A stretch of DNA of 11,089 nucleotides from a bacterium (GCA_021784265.1 JAJXTA010000035.1:1-11089), one strand, 5' to 3'. Shown: positions 1-7,445, counted from the first letter of the stretch. Notes: generated by a model from the letters alone, not told the origin. Made by a program: numbers and translations.

Positions 1-540
1 GAGAGTAGGCAGGCAATTGAAAAGTCTCCCAGAGGAAGCCTCGGCCCCGGGAGCCTCCGGCCCGCAAGATCATCCGGGGCATTTGCAGGGCGGTCGCCGA
101 ACGCCCGGGCTCCGCGCTCCGGCGATGCGCCCTCCGCCAGAACCCCGGACACAGGTGACTCTTATCGGCGCCCCCCCCAGCGGCCGAGGAGAGACTCCGG
201 CATTTGGGCGCTTGGCACGACTCGCCGACCACCGCCACCCCAGGGCCCAGGCACGGGGGCGGCCTCCAGAGAGGAGTCGGGTCAGCGCCGAGGTGACGCC
301 AGTGACCAGGGGCGGGTGGCCGGCGGGGACTCGAAAGCGGCTGGAGATTGGCGCGGCACGCGCGAGCGGTTCGGCGGACGTTCCGCCCGCCGCATGAAGC
401 CTTGGCAACGTTGCACGCCAACGCCGTCAACAGGAGACCTCCGGTCGGCGGTCCCGGGCGCGCCGGGAGGAGAGGCGAGGGACCGACCTGAGCGACGCTG
501 GGTGGGGAGCGGGAGCAGTTGGTCGGGGCTTGGCGCTCGT
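1..540. other. 540-bp stretch without a supportable gene
   Basis: Several open frames cross this stretch on both strands, the longest being 126 and 112 codons. Their translations are rich in Pro, Arg, Gly and Ala, contain no motif I recognise and have no clear ribosome binding site, as expected by chance in DNA this GC-rich. I see no tRNA T-loop, no RNase P, tmRNA or SRP RNA core and no riboswitch consensus. It contains a run of eight C (171-178), a short hairpin at 373-387 (GGCGGA/TCCGCC, 3-nt loop) and a stronger hairpin at 452-468. It lies downstream of the minus-strand Maf gene, so it may hold the 3' end of that transcription unit. The gene to the left of the window is unknown. Confidence 0.5.
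452..468 (-). terminator. GC-rich hairpin downstream of maf, possible terminator without T-tract
   Basis: TCCCGG (452-457) and CCGGGA (463-468) form a perfect 6-bp stem with a 5-nt GCGCG loop. It sits about 73 nt past the Maf stop codon on the minus strand. No run of T follows on that strand, so it is not a classical intrinsic terminator. It may be a processing or transcript-stabilising stem, or chance pairing in GC-rich DNA. Confidence 0.22.
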
Positions 541-1311
541 TCAGTTGCGGCGCCGGTGGGCACGGGCGCCGGCGGTCGGCCACGCGGCGAGCACCGCCCG
601 CAGGCGCTCCAACGGCAGGCCGACCACGTTGGTGTAGGAGCCGTGAATGCGGGCGATGATCAAGTGGCCTTGCTCTTGAATGGCGTAGGCGCCCGCCTTG
701 TCCAGCGGGTTCACGGCCGCGAGATAGGCGCGGATGCGGGCGGGAGAGAGCCGGCGGAAGGTGACATCAGTGGTCTCGGCAAAGAGGGTTTCGCGGCCCG
801 TGCGCGGGTGGAGCAGGCAAACGCCGGTCACCACCTGATGCGTGTGGCCGGCCAGCGCCGCCAACGTGCGCGCGGCGGCGGCGCGGGTGGCCGGTTTGCC
901 AAACTGGCGGACGCCGAGGCAGACCAGGGTGTCGGCCGCCAGGATGAGGGCGTTGGGGAAGCGTCGCGCGGCCGCGCGCGCCTTGCGTCCGGCGTTGAGC
1001 AGGCTCAGCTCGCGCGGGCTGAGGTGGGAGGCCAACACTTCCGTGACGCGGGCCGGGGCGACTCGGAAGCGGAGGCCGAGCTGTGCCAGCAGCTCGGTCC
1101 GACGCGGCGAGGCTGAAGCCAGGACGAGCGGCGGCAGGCCGCGTCGCCGCAGGGGCGCGATGGGGCTGCCTGCCGCGAGGCCAGGAGAGCCCCCGGCCGG
1201 TCCCGCGGACGCGGCGGCAGGGGCCGATGCCAATGCCGCAACGGACACGCGTTGGTGCGTTGGCTCTTTGAGCCTGGGGAGCTCCGTCCCGGGACGGCGC
1301 ACGCGTTTCAT
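541..1311 (-). CDS. maf: Maf/YhdE-family nucleoside triphosphate pyrophosphatase
   Basis: Maf proteins are cytoplasmic pyrophosphatases that hydrolyse dTTP, UTP and modified nucleotides to the monophosphate and PPi, and are linked to septum and division control. Seen here: the signature LASASPRR (residues 64-71), the lysine of the GRKARA segment (K110), AADT with the expected catalytic Asp (D127), FGKP (138-140), the TDVTFRRLS strand (181-189), and DKAGAYAIQ (204-212) followed by HGSYTNVVGLPL. The KAGxYxIQ block resembles the YhdE (dTTP/UTP) branch rather than the YceF (m7GTP) branch. From this ATG the protein is 256 aa, but the family is usually about 190-200 aa, and some 60 low-complexity residues precede the core. 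No good Shine-Dalgarno precedes the ATG, so the true start may lie downstream (a GTG at residue 22 is one option). A start further upstream would run into the TPR gene. It is the last gene of the minus-strand block. The family call is firm; the start is not. Confidence 0.9.
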   Translation of the reverse strand: MKRVRRPGTELPRLKEPTHQRVSVAALASAPAAASAGPAGGSPGLAAGSPIAPLRRRGLPPLVLASASPRRTELLAQLGLRFRVAPARVTEVLASHLSPRELSLLNAGRKARAAARRFPNALILAADTLVCLGVRQFGKPATRAAAARTLAALAGHTHQVVTGVCLLHPRTGRETLFAETTDVTFRRLSPARIRAYLAAVNPLDKAGAYAIQEQGHLIIARIHGSYTNVVGLPLERLRAVLAAWPTAGARAHRRRN

Positions 1312-1417
1312 CCGGTCAAACGTTGGTCGGCTCACCTTGCAAGGCTCCCGCGGCGGCCGCCGGTTTCCACTGGACGCGCGGCGCGTCTCCAAGGCATCAC
1401 GCTGGGAGGGCCGACGC

Positions 1418-3106
1418 TCATCCGCCTCCCAAAGCCGCGAGAATCTCCTTCGCGTGTTCGTTCTCCTTATCGATCTTGAAGACTTGTCGGGCGGTTTGTC
1501 GGGCGAGATCGAGGTGGTCGGTGAGGCCGTGGTAGAGGCTGGCGGTGAGGAGGAAGTCGATGCCATGTAAACGCCCCTCTAGGCTGGTGTCGTTGGGGTC
1601 TAAGAGCCGGTAAGCCTTGTCCAGCCACTGCTCAGCTTGGGCGAGTAGGGTCGGGTCGTCTCCTTTCAAGCACACGGCGGCCAAGCCGAGGGTCGCGGGG
1701 AAGTCCTTGGGATCCAAGCGTTGCGCCTGCCGCAGTTCCCCCTCGGTCCGGGATAGGTCGCCGCGCCGGTCGTAGCACTTGGCCAAGATAAAATGGTTCC
1801 GCGCCGAGCCGTTGAGCTGGACCCGTTTTTCGCCCGCGCGGACCAGCTCGTCGAGGTGACCAGGATCGTCCAGCAGTGCGAGCAGGAGGTCCCAGGCGCT
1901 CTCGAGCGTTGAGTCCGCGGCGACCGCGCGCCGCGCGTTCTGCAGGGCTCCGGCATTATCGGCAAAGGCGAACGTCTGGAGAAAGCCCAGGCCCTCGAGT
2001 GCGCCGCCTGCCAAGCGCCGGTTGGGGCTCTGGGAGAGGTCTGTCAACCAAGCGACAGCCTCGCGGATCGAGCGCTGGGAGGCCTCGGGGAGCGTGTCAA
2101 TCAGTTTGGGGGGTGGCGGCTCGGCCTTGAACTTGGTCGCCACCTCCGCAAACGCCTCGAAGCCCGCGGCACAGGTAATGAGCACGTAATTCGTGCGGTC
2201 AAGCCGGGCGGCTTCCCAGAGGTCAGGGAGGCCGGCGCGCGTGAAGGCGGCGCGGCTGATCGTGGTGGGGTCGCTCTCCTCGCCGCGAATGAGCCGGAAC
2301 GTGGCCTCGAGCTCCCCCTGAGCACAGTAGAACGCGGCCCGGCCCGCGCGCGCTTCGGACTGCCGCGGGGCCAGGGTTACCGCGCGGTTCATGGCCTCAT
2401 GGGCGTCGGCCAAAGCCTGCTGGCTTCGGGCCACCTGCTCCGGGGAAGGTCGCCGGCCCAGAAGCCATGTCACCACATCCCGTCCAGGGGCGCGGTCTCG
2501 TCCGGAAGTAGGGGGCGAGCTGAGGGCGTCGAACGCCCGCCCCAAGAAGAAACGGCCGCGGGCGAGCCAGCCGCGCCACGCCTTGGGCTCAACCTGGACG
2601 GCGCGACGCAGGACGCTGTCGGCCTCGTCTTCTTTGTCCGCGTGATGGAGGGCGTCGGCGAACTTGATCAGCAGCGGGCCATCGTCCGGTTGTAGCTCGA
2701 CCTGCTGGCGGTAAAGGCGAAGGGCGGCAGCGTAGGCGGCATGGGCGTTGGTCGTGTCGTGGTTCCAATCATAGACGTTGCCCAAACGCAGGTAGCGTTC
2801 CGCATCGCTCGGACGGCCCGTCATCGCCTTAGTTAAGGCCGCCACTTCCGCCGGCACATCGGGTGGGTTCGGGGCGAAGGTGAAGCCTTCATCGACGTCC
2901 CAGGAACAGTCGATTTCCAGGTTGATCCGCGGCAGCGTGACCAGGTCGCGGAGCTTGGCCTTGCCGCCGGCCGGCGCGGCGGCGCGTGTCTCGGTGGCCA
3001 CGACCAACAAGCAAAGGAGCACCAGCGTTGTGGCGCCACGCCGCCAACCGTCACTGGGCGAGTGTCGGGGCGCACGGGCGCTCGAGGCTGGGGCTAGACT
3101 ACTCAC
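1418..3106 (-). CDS. Exported tetratricopeptide-repeat protein
   Basis: This 562-aa protein has a hydrophobic stretch at about 26-38 after an Arg-containing N-terminus, then a small-residue region (TRAAAPA, 40-46) that fits a signal peptidase I site, so it is probably periplasmic or membrane-tethered. There is no lipobox. After a linker with a short acidic segment (64-75), helical-pair repeats of TPR type appear at about 101-137, 140-174, 232-262, 368-400, 435-467, 468-503 and 515-550. The clearest is the ARNHFILAKCYDRRGD unit near 435-450, ending in an ALxLDP-like element. TPR arrays bind proteins, so a scaffold role is likely, but the partner cannot be read from sequence. The GTG start is fixed by a strong ribosome binding site seven bases upstream. 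It starts 56 bp after the GH20-like gene, which suggests one transcript. I recognise no named family beyond TPR. Confidence 0.85.
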   Translation of the reverse strand: MSSLAPASSARAPRHSPSDGWRRGATTLVLLCLLVVATETRAAAPAGGKAKLRDLVTLPRINLEIDCSWDVDEGFTFAPNPPDVPAEVAALTKAMTGRPSDAERYLRLGNVYDWNHDTTNAHAAYAAALRLYRQQVELQPDDGPLLIKFADALHHADKEDEADSVLRRAVQVEPKAWRGWLARGRFFLGRAFDALSSPPTSGRDRAPGRDVVTWLLGRRPSPEQVARSQQALADAHEAMNRAVTLAPRQSEARAGRAAFYCAQGELEATFRLIRGEESDPTTISRAAFTRAGLPDLWEAARLDRTNYVLITCAAGFEAFAEVATKFKAEPPPPKLIDTLPEASQRSIREAVAWLTDLSQSPNRRLAGGALEGLGFLQTFAFADNAGALQNARRAVAADSTLESAWDLLLALLDDPGHLDELVRAGEKRVQLNGSARNHFILAKCYDRRGDLSRTEGELRQAQRLDPKDFPATLGLAAVCLKGDDPTLLAQAEQWLDKAYRLLDPNDTSLEGRLHGIDFLLTASLYHGLTDHLDLARQTARQVFKIDKENEHAKEILAALGGG

Positions 3107-3113
3107 TCAGCAA

Positions 3114-3120
3114 CCTCCCC
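3114..3120 (-). promoter_or_regulatory. Shine-Dalgarno GGGGAGG of the TPR gene
   Basis: On the minus strand GGGGAGG is followed by seven bases and then GTG. This is the best ribosome binding site in the window and decides the non-ATG start of the TPR gene at 3106. Confidence 0.75.
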
Positions 3121-3162
3121 TCTGCCAGGGGTCGCGGCGGCGTTGGCGGCGCCGGTGGGGCC

Positions 3163-5625
3163 TCAGGGTGAACCAGAGCCATCCGGGGTTTTGAGCAACC
3201 AGAGCTCGCTGACCTGGCACCCGCGGCCGTTGCCGCCCAGGCCCGGTTCCCCGTGCCACTCCAGGGTGAGCTGCCCCCCGGCGGTGGCCGCGCGCGGGAG
3301 GTCAAACTCGATGGGGCGGATTGGCCACGGCTTGGTGAGGAGCGGGTGGATGGGGATCGAACCGTTAGCCACGAGGCGGATTCGCTTTTTGGGGCTGTCA
3401 CCACCGTAAACGACCCGCAGCCGATAGGTGGCGGTCGGGTCGAGATGCTCATAGCGGACCGCCAGCGGGGTGTCATTGAGTGTTTCGGCATGGTCCATCC
3501 AGGCCAGGCGCCAGGCGTTGGTGGGTTTCTCGTCCGGCTCGTCCACCACCTCCCCTTCCTCGAAGCCAACCAGGGCCGAGTGAAGGAAGGCGGGGTCGCT
3601 GGCGGGCCCCGGCCCGCGGACCAAGTGGGGTTGCCAGGCCAGGTTGCCCAAGTCGTCGTAGAACCCGCCCGGGCCGGGATCGGTCCAGTTGACCAGGCGC
3701 GCAATCCCCTTGAGGCGGTCCGCCTCGGCGGGGAGCCGGCGGAGGAGGTTGAATTGTTCGAGCAACCAGCGGCGGTTGTTGAGGGGGTAATCGATGGTGT
3801 CGAGGTTGGCGCCGCGGTCCACGGCGATGGCCTGGTAGCGCGGCACGCTTAATTGCATGCGAATGCTCTGGTAGAGCGCCTCGCCCAGCTCGAAGACGCG
3901 CGCGCGCCAATCCGCCGCCACCCGCCGGCTGGTGGCCCGTTCGAGAATCCGCTGGGCGGCGTCCAGAGCGGCGACCGCGCCGCGCTCCGGGGCGGCGCGC
4001 AACACCTCCCGCGCCCGCGCTTCCAGCCCCGTCTCGTAGCTGAGCCGCTGGCGCGTGTAGGCGTCGTAATAGGCGCGGTAAAGGGCCATCTGAAAGCGCC
4101 AGTTGAGCTTGACCTGGGGCGATGCGGCCCGCTCCAGGTCTTGGAACTGCGCCAGGGTGGTCTCGACCGCCTGGTGGGGGAGGAGCGGACCTCGCCAATT
4201 CGCTTCCAGGGCGAGCAATCCCTGGGCGAAATCGTCCGTGTACCGGTCGCCGATGAAGTAGCGGCTGTACTCGCGCAGGATCTCGCCCACGTCGGCGTCC
4301 GGGTTCCAGCCCAAGGCGCTCCAAAGCATCTTGTTCACGTCATCGTTGCAGCCCTCCGAGTAGGTGGTAAAACCGATGGTGTAAGGCTGGAGCAAGCGGA
4401 AGATGTTGGCCTCGTCGAGCGGGCGCGGGTCGATCACCTCCCGGCCTTCGGTCAGGGCAAAGGCCACGTCCCAATTGGGCACGGGGTACTGACATTGGCG
4501 GCAGTGGGTGATGTCGGGGTAGTTCCGAATGGGATATTGGGCCGGGACCGCCGCCCGCAGCTCGGGCAGGCTGATCCGCACCTGCGGCCCAAAGACCACC
4601 CCGCTGAGCCACGCCGGTGGGTCGCGTTGGAGGATGTCGAGGAACTCGGCCAGCCAGGCTTGGTTGAAACTCTGCGGGGAAACCCACATCTGCGCGCGCG
4701 GATGGTACCGATGCAATTCCTTGGTCTCTTGGGCCAGGAACTCCAGCAAGACCCCGGGGCGCGTGTGGCCGGGGTCGCCGCCGGGCACAAACACCGCATC
4801 CAAGCGGGGCATTTGGCGGAACACCTCGCCCCACTCCTGGAGGGCCGCCTGGACGGTGGCGGGGTTGGCGTAGTCCGGGTCCATCGCCGGGTACCAGAGC
4901 CACACATCCAACCCATAGCTATCCAGCAAGCGAGACATCCCGACCAGGATCGGCATCGGCGGGAGGGGAAAATGGGGGCTGGTGGGCTCGTCGTCGGAGC
5001 GCGGGGGGATCAGCTCGACGGTGTTGCATCCGAACACGGCCAAGTCGCGGATGTACTGTTCCCAGAGGGTCAGGTCCCAGGCGTCATAGGCGTGGGTTTT
5101 GGGCCGGTAACCGAGCTGGTGGCCCCGCAGCCGGTAGTGGGGCGCGGTGGCGAGGTGCGTACCGTCGGGCAGGGTTGCCGAGCCCACGCGCAGGTGCAGT
5201 TGCCGCAGCAGCCAACCAACGCCGAAAAGGACTCCGCGGCTGTCGTTGCCCGCCACCACCACGGGCGACCGCCCGTCAGCTTGCCGCACCGCCAGGGTAA
5301 AGCCTTCCGGGCCGGCCGCCGGACCTGTCGGCGGGTCCCCGCCCAGGGCGGGGGCCCAGGCCGCGAGGGCCGCGCGTGGTCCGAGGACAATCACGGCTTG
5401 GTTGGTGGGCGGCCAAACCGACGAGGTAGGCCAGCGGAGGTGGGTGCGTTTGGCCACCTCCTCGACCAGCATGGTGACAGCCTGGCGTTCGGGCCCGGAG
5501 AGGTTGGGGGGAAACACCACCGCGGCTTGGCTCAGGTCCAGGGCGCGTGCCGGTCCGCCTCCCCCCACCGCCAGCCCGCCCGCCACACACACCCAGCCCA
5601 TTCGGGTTCGCCAACCGGAGTTCAT
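3163..5625 (-). CDS. Secreted GH20/GH67-like glycoside hydrolase-fold protein
   Basis: This 820-aa protein (from the ATG that begins MNSGWRTRMG) has a signal peptide to about residue 28 (GGGGPARA then LDL). Residues 30-160 form an alpha/beta domain like the N-terminal domain of GH20 and GH67 enzymes, with the hallmark GNDSRGVLFGVGWLLRQL (127-144). A TIM-barrel-like region follows (about 165-430) with RLRGHQLGYRPKT, NTVELIPPRSDDE (201-213), VWLWYPAMD, VFVPGGDPGHTRP (278-290), MWVSPQSF and TYSEGCNDD (421-429). Residues 440-640 look helical, and 640-815 look like a beta-sandwich (YRLRVVYGGD, LTLEWHG). The fold suggests action on a polysaccharide or glycan outside the cytoplasm, but the substrate is unknown. 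The GH20 HxGGDE signature is not intact: the Glu position is Pro285. The upstream open frame adds 28 Arg/Pro-rich residues, which I exclude because they would bury the signal peptide. An ATG eight codons further in (5601) is also possible. It probably shares a transcript with the TPR gene. Confidence 0.8.
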   Translation of the reverse strand: MNSGWRTRMGWVCVAGGLAVGGGGPARALDLSQAAVVFPPNLSGPERQAVTMLVEEVAKRTHLRWPTSSVWPPTNQAVIVLGPRAALAAWAPALGGDPPTGPAAGPEGFTLAVRQADGRSPVVVAGNDSRGVLFGVGWLLRQLHLRVGSATLPDGTHLATAPHYRLRGHQLGYRPKTHAYDAWDLTLWEQYIRDLAVFGCNTVELIPPRSDDEPTSPHFPLPPMPILVGMSRLLDSYGLDVWLWYPAMDPDYANPATVQAALQEWGEVFRQMPRLDAVFVPGGDPGHTRPGVLLEFLAQETKELHRYHPRAQMWVSPQSFNQAWLAEFLDILQRDPPAWLSGVVFGPQVRISLPELRAAVPAQYPIRNYPDITHCRQCQYPVPNWDVAFALTEGREVIDPRPLDEANIFRLLQPYTIGFTTYSEGCNDDVNKMLWSALGWNPDADVGEILREYSRYFIGDRYTDDFAQGLLALEANWRGPLLPHQAVETTLAQFQDLERAASPQVKLNWRFQMALYRAYYDAYTRQRLSYETGLEARAREVLRAAPERGAVAALDAAQRILERATSRRVAADWRARVFELGEALYQSIRMQLSVPRYQAIAVDRGANLDTIDYPLNNRRWLLEQFNLLRRLPAEADRLKGIARLVNWTDPGPGGFYDDLGNLAWQPHLVRGPGPASDPAFLHSALVGFEEGEVVDEPDEKPTNAWRLAWMDHAETLNDTPLAVRYEHLDPTATYRLRVVYGGDSPKKRIRLVANGSIPIHPLLTKPWPIRPIEFDLPRAATAGGQLTLEWHGEPGLGGNGRGCQVSELWLLKTPDGSGSP

Positions 5626-5700
5626 GCCGCAGCCTAACCCGCGCGAGGGAGGCGGTGCAAGCCGCGACCGCCAAGGCCGGCGACGTTTTCGGGCGCGTCG

Positions 5701-5716
5701 GGCGCCCACCGGCGCC
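5701..5716 (-). other. GC hairpin between the pseudopilin and GH-like genes
   Basis: Two copies of GGCGCC (5701-5706 and 5711-5716) are separated by four bases and can form a perfect 6-bp stem with a tetraloop. It begins 12 bp after the pseudopilin stop on the minus strand. No T-run follows in either direction, so a terminator role is doubtful. A processing stem that separates expression of the two genes is possible. Confidence 0.3.
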
Positions 5717-5727
5717 GGGGGGTTCCC

Positions 5728-6426
5728 TTACCAGATCAGATTGGTGACGGTCGAGGTGGTGTGGGCCTCGACATGGCCGTCCACCAACGCCACGTTGCCG
5801 GCGGGTGGGCGTTGGCGGTGCCAGCCGGTCGGGTTACCGGGGTAGGGGAGCACGCCGTCGCAAAAGAGCACCGTCGAGGACGGTTGGACGATCATCGAGG
5901 CGCGCTCGCCCACGATGCCCCCGCCATGGACCGAAGGGTAGCCGATGGCGTTGAACATGTAGGAATTGCCGACCCACTCGTAAAGGTGGTGCGGCAAGGT
6001 GTCTTGACGCCCCTGATCCAGCGGACAGATCACCACCGTCGGATTCAGGCCGTAATGGTTGAGGGGGCGGTCGATGCGGTTGAAGATGCCCCCCTGGCCG
6101 GTGTCGAGATTCCCATTGGTCTGGCCGGCCCAGACAAACCACTCCATCCCCTCGGTGTCCAGGTTGGTGCTGACCCAGAAGAATTGGTCGCCGAAATCGG
6201 GGAGGTACATCTGCATGGCCAAGCCGGCCTGATGCAGTTGGGAGGTGCATTGGGTGATTTTGGCCCTGAGCTTGGCCTTGGCCAGCGCCGGCAGGAGCAT
6301 CGCGGCCAGGATGGCGATGATCGCAATGACCACCAACAATTCGATGAGGGTAAACCCCACCATACCCGCGGCCACGCGGGTGGGACCCCGCGGACCGCGC
6401 GGCTCGATTGGGCTTGGTTCGCTCAT
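5728..6426 (-). CDS. Type II secretion pseudopilin-like protein with H-Xn-DG C-terminus
   Basis: This 232-aa protein has a 24-residue basic, Pro-rich leader ending in Gly, then the class III signal [18 protein letters not shown] (cleavage between G24 and F25, Glu at +5, residue 29). The leader would be removed by prepilin peptidase PilD and Phe25 methylated. The helix continues [12 protein letters not shown], as in the large prepilin families of Verrucomicrobiota, Planctomycetota and Lentisphaerota. The C-terminal part has a CPLDQ segment (134-138), a strand with CDG (189-191) and [17 protein letters not shown] (203-219), matching the H-X9-DG processing-associated element except that 12 residues lie between His203 and Asp216. 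Such proteins are assumed to form pseudopili or surface structures. No pilus assembly genes are nearby, which is typical of these scattered copies. No clear ribosome binding site is visible; the ATG is chosen because the next one leaves only a three-residue leader. Confidence 0.88.
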   Translation of the reverse strand: MSEPSPIEPRGPRGPTRVAAGMVGFTLIELLVVIAIIAILAAMLLPALAKAKLRAKITQCTSQLHQAGLAMQMYLPDFGDQFFWVSTNLDTEGMEWFVWAGQTNGNLDTGQGGIFNRIDRPLNHYGLNPTVVICPLDQGRQDTLPHHLYEWVGNSYMFNAIGYPSVHGGGIVGERASMIVQPSSTVLFCDGVLPYPGNPTGWHRQRPPAGNVALVDGHVEAHTTSTVTNLIW

Positions 6427-6626
6427 GAGCGTGAGGCGTTAGGGCGCTTGACGACCGCCGGAGGAGGGTTATTCACTGAGGGGCGGCAAATCGGCCGTGG
6501 GCGACCACGGGTCGCGGTCCGGATTCTCCCTTGGCGTGGGGGCGGTCTCGGCCCGGAGCTTGCTTTCTCCCCGGCCAACCTCGTACTCTCCGCCCCCGTT
6601 GAAGGCCGCCCGGTGGCCCTCGGCGG
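6427..6626. promoter_or_regulatory. Divergent intergenic region, probable promoter region for both gene blocks
   Basis: These 200 bp separate the divergent starts of the pseudopilin and the metallohydrolase, so promoters for both blocks are expected here. On the plus strand TTGACG (6448-6453), 16 bases and TATTCA (6470-6475) form a weak sigma70-like candidate with a poor -10. I could not place a convincing minus-strand promoter. The region also contains a 6-bp stem with a GCGA tetraloop at 6495-6510. Confidence 0.4.
6495..6510 (+). other. Hairpin with GNRA-type tetraloop in the 5' leader of the metallohydrolase
   Basis: CCGTGG (6495-6500), loop GCGA (6501-6504) and CCACGG (6505-6510) form a perfect stem. 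Read on the plus strand the loop is a GNRA tetraloop, which is stable in RNA. It could be part of the 5' leader of the metallohydrolase transcript or an operator-like inverted repeat. It is too short to assign to a known RNA family. Confidence 0.3.
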
Positions 6627-7409
6627 ATGCACGTGTTTTCACTGAAATGCTTTGGCGTCGGCGACGGATGGCCCAACGCGGACCGCAACCACTCGGCGTT
6701 CCTCTATCGTTTGGGCGGAGCCACGCTGCTCATTGACTGCGGCGAAGCGGTGGGCCGCAGCCTTAAGGCCAGCGGCCTGGATTACGACGCCCTCGACCGG
6801 GTGTTGCTCTCTCATCTGCACTTCGACCATGTTGGGGGCTTCTTCATGCTGGTGCAGGGCCTGTGGCTGGAGCACCGCCGCCGGCCGCTCTCGGTCCATC
6901 TGCCGGCCGATGGCGCGGCGCCGCTGCGCGGCATGCTCGAGGCGGGGTACCTTTTCGAGGACTTGCTCGGCTTCGAGCTGCGCTTCGCGCCCTGGCACGC
7001 CGGCCAGGGCGTGACCATCGAGCAGACTCGGGTGACCCCGTTCCCCACGACCCACTTGGACGAACTCCGGCGGGCCTTCGCACCCCGGCATCCGCAGTCC
7101 TTCGCCGCCTACAGTTTCCTGCTGGAGACGGACCAGTTGCGGGTGGCCCATAGCGCCGACCTGGGCGCGGTCGAGGACCTGGACCCGCTGGTGCGGGAGC
7201 CGTTGGACTTGCTGGTCTGCGAGTTGGCCCATTTCCCGCCCGAGGCGCTGTTCAGGTACCTGCGGGGCCGGGCCATCAAACGCCTGGCGTTGATCCACGT
7301 CGCCCGCCCCCTCTGGCGCGATCAGGAGGCGCTCCGGCGGCGGGTGGCCGCGGGGCTGGACGGCCTGCCCTTTGTCATCCCGCGCGATGGCGAGGAGATC
7401 ACGCTGTGA
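6627..7409 (+). CDS. Metallo-beta-lactamase-fold hydrolase, RNase Z-like metal site
   Basis: This 260-aa cytoplasmic protein (no signal peptide) has the complete metal-binding pattern of the metallo-beta-lactamase superfamily: SHLHFDH (His63, His65, Asp67, His68), TTH (His143), HSADLG (Asp178) and IHVAR (His224). These would bind two Zn ions. The order and spacing resemble the RNase Z/phosphodiesterase-like branch, with LLIDCGEAVGRSL (34-46) as the usual strand before the metal site. The exosite arm expected of true tRNA 3'-processing RNase Z is not evident, so I name only the superfamily; the substrate could be a phosphodiester, a cyclic nucleotide or a small ester. It is the first gene of the plus-strand block, 103 bp before murJ. 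The ribosome binding site is weak, but the protein starts immediately before the expected first beta-strand, which supports this ATG. Confidence 0.85.
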   Translation: MHVFSLKCFGVGDGWPNADRNHSAFLYRLGGATLLIDCGEAVGRSLKASGLDYDALDRVLLSHLHFDHVGGFFMLVQGLWLEHRRRPLSVHLPADGAAPLRGMLEAGYLFEDLLGFELRFAPWHAGQGVTIEQTRVTPFPTTHLDELRRAFAPRHPQSFAAYSFLLETDQLRVAHSADLGAVEDLDPLVREPLDLLVCELAHFPPEALFRYLRGRAIKRLALIHVARPLWRDQEALRRRVAAGLDGLPFVIPRDGEEITL

Positions 7410-7445
7410 GAGGGCCTCGTCGATCCGGCGGGTTGATGGGGAGAA

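Noticed and set aside
171..178. Run of eight C as a phase-variation tract
   Set aside because: It lies outside any supportable gene and has no promoter around it, so a role in switching cannot be argued. It could also be a sequencing or assembly length error.
330..350. Possible tRNA T-loop (TTCGAGTCC on the minus strand)
   Set aside because: The flanking bases do not form a T-stem and no acceptor, D or anticodon arms can be paired.
17..397. 126-codon plus-strand frame in the left gap
   Set aside because: It has a Pro/Arg/Gly-rich translation, no ribosome binding site, no motif, and overlaps equally long frames on the other strand.
1312..1566. Upstream extension of the Maf frame to an ATG at 1566
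   Set aside because: It would overlap the TPR gene by about 150 bp, and the added 85 residues are Ser/Arg/Pro-rich with no family resemblance.
3853..5637. 594-codon open frame on the plus strand opposite the GH20-like gene
   Set aside because: It is an exact antisense shadow of a gene with recognisable domains. Its translation has no motif and a composition typical of antisense frames in GC-rich DNA.
5761..6645. 294-codon plus-strand open frame opposite the pseudopilin
   Set aside because: The minus strand has an unmistakable prepilin signal and DG motif. The antisense frame lacks any family resemblance.
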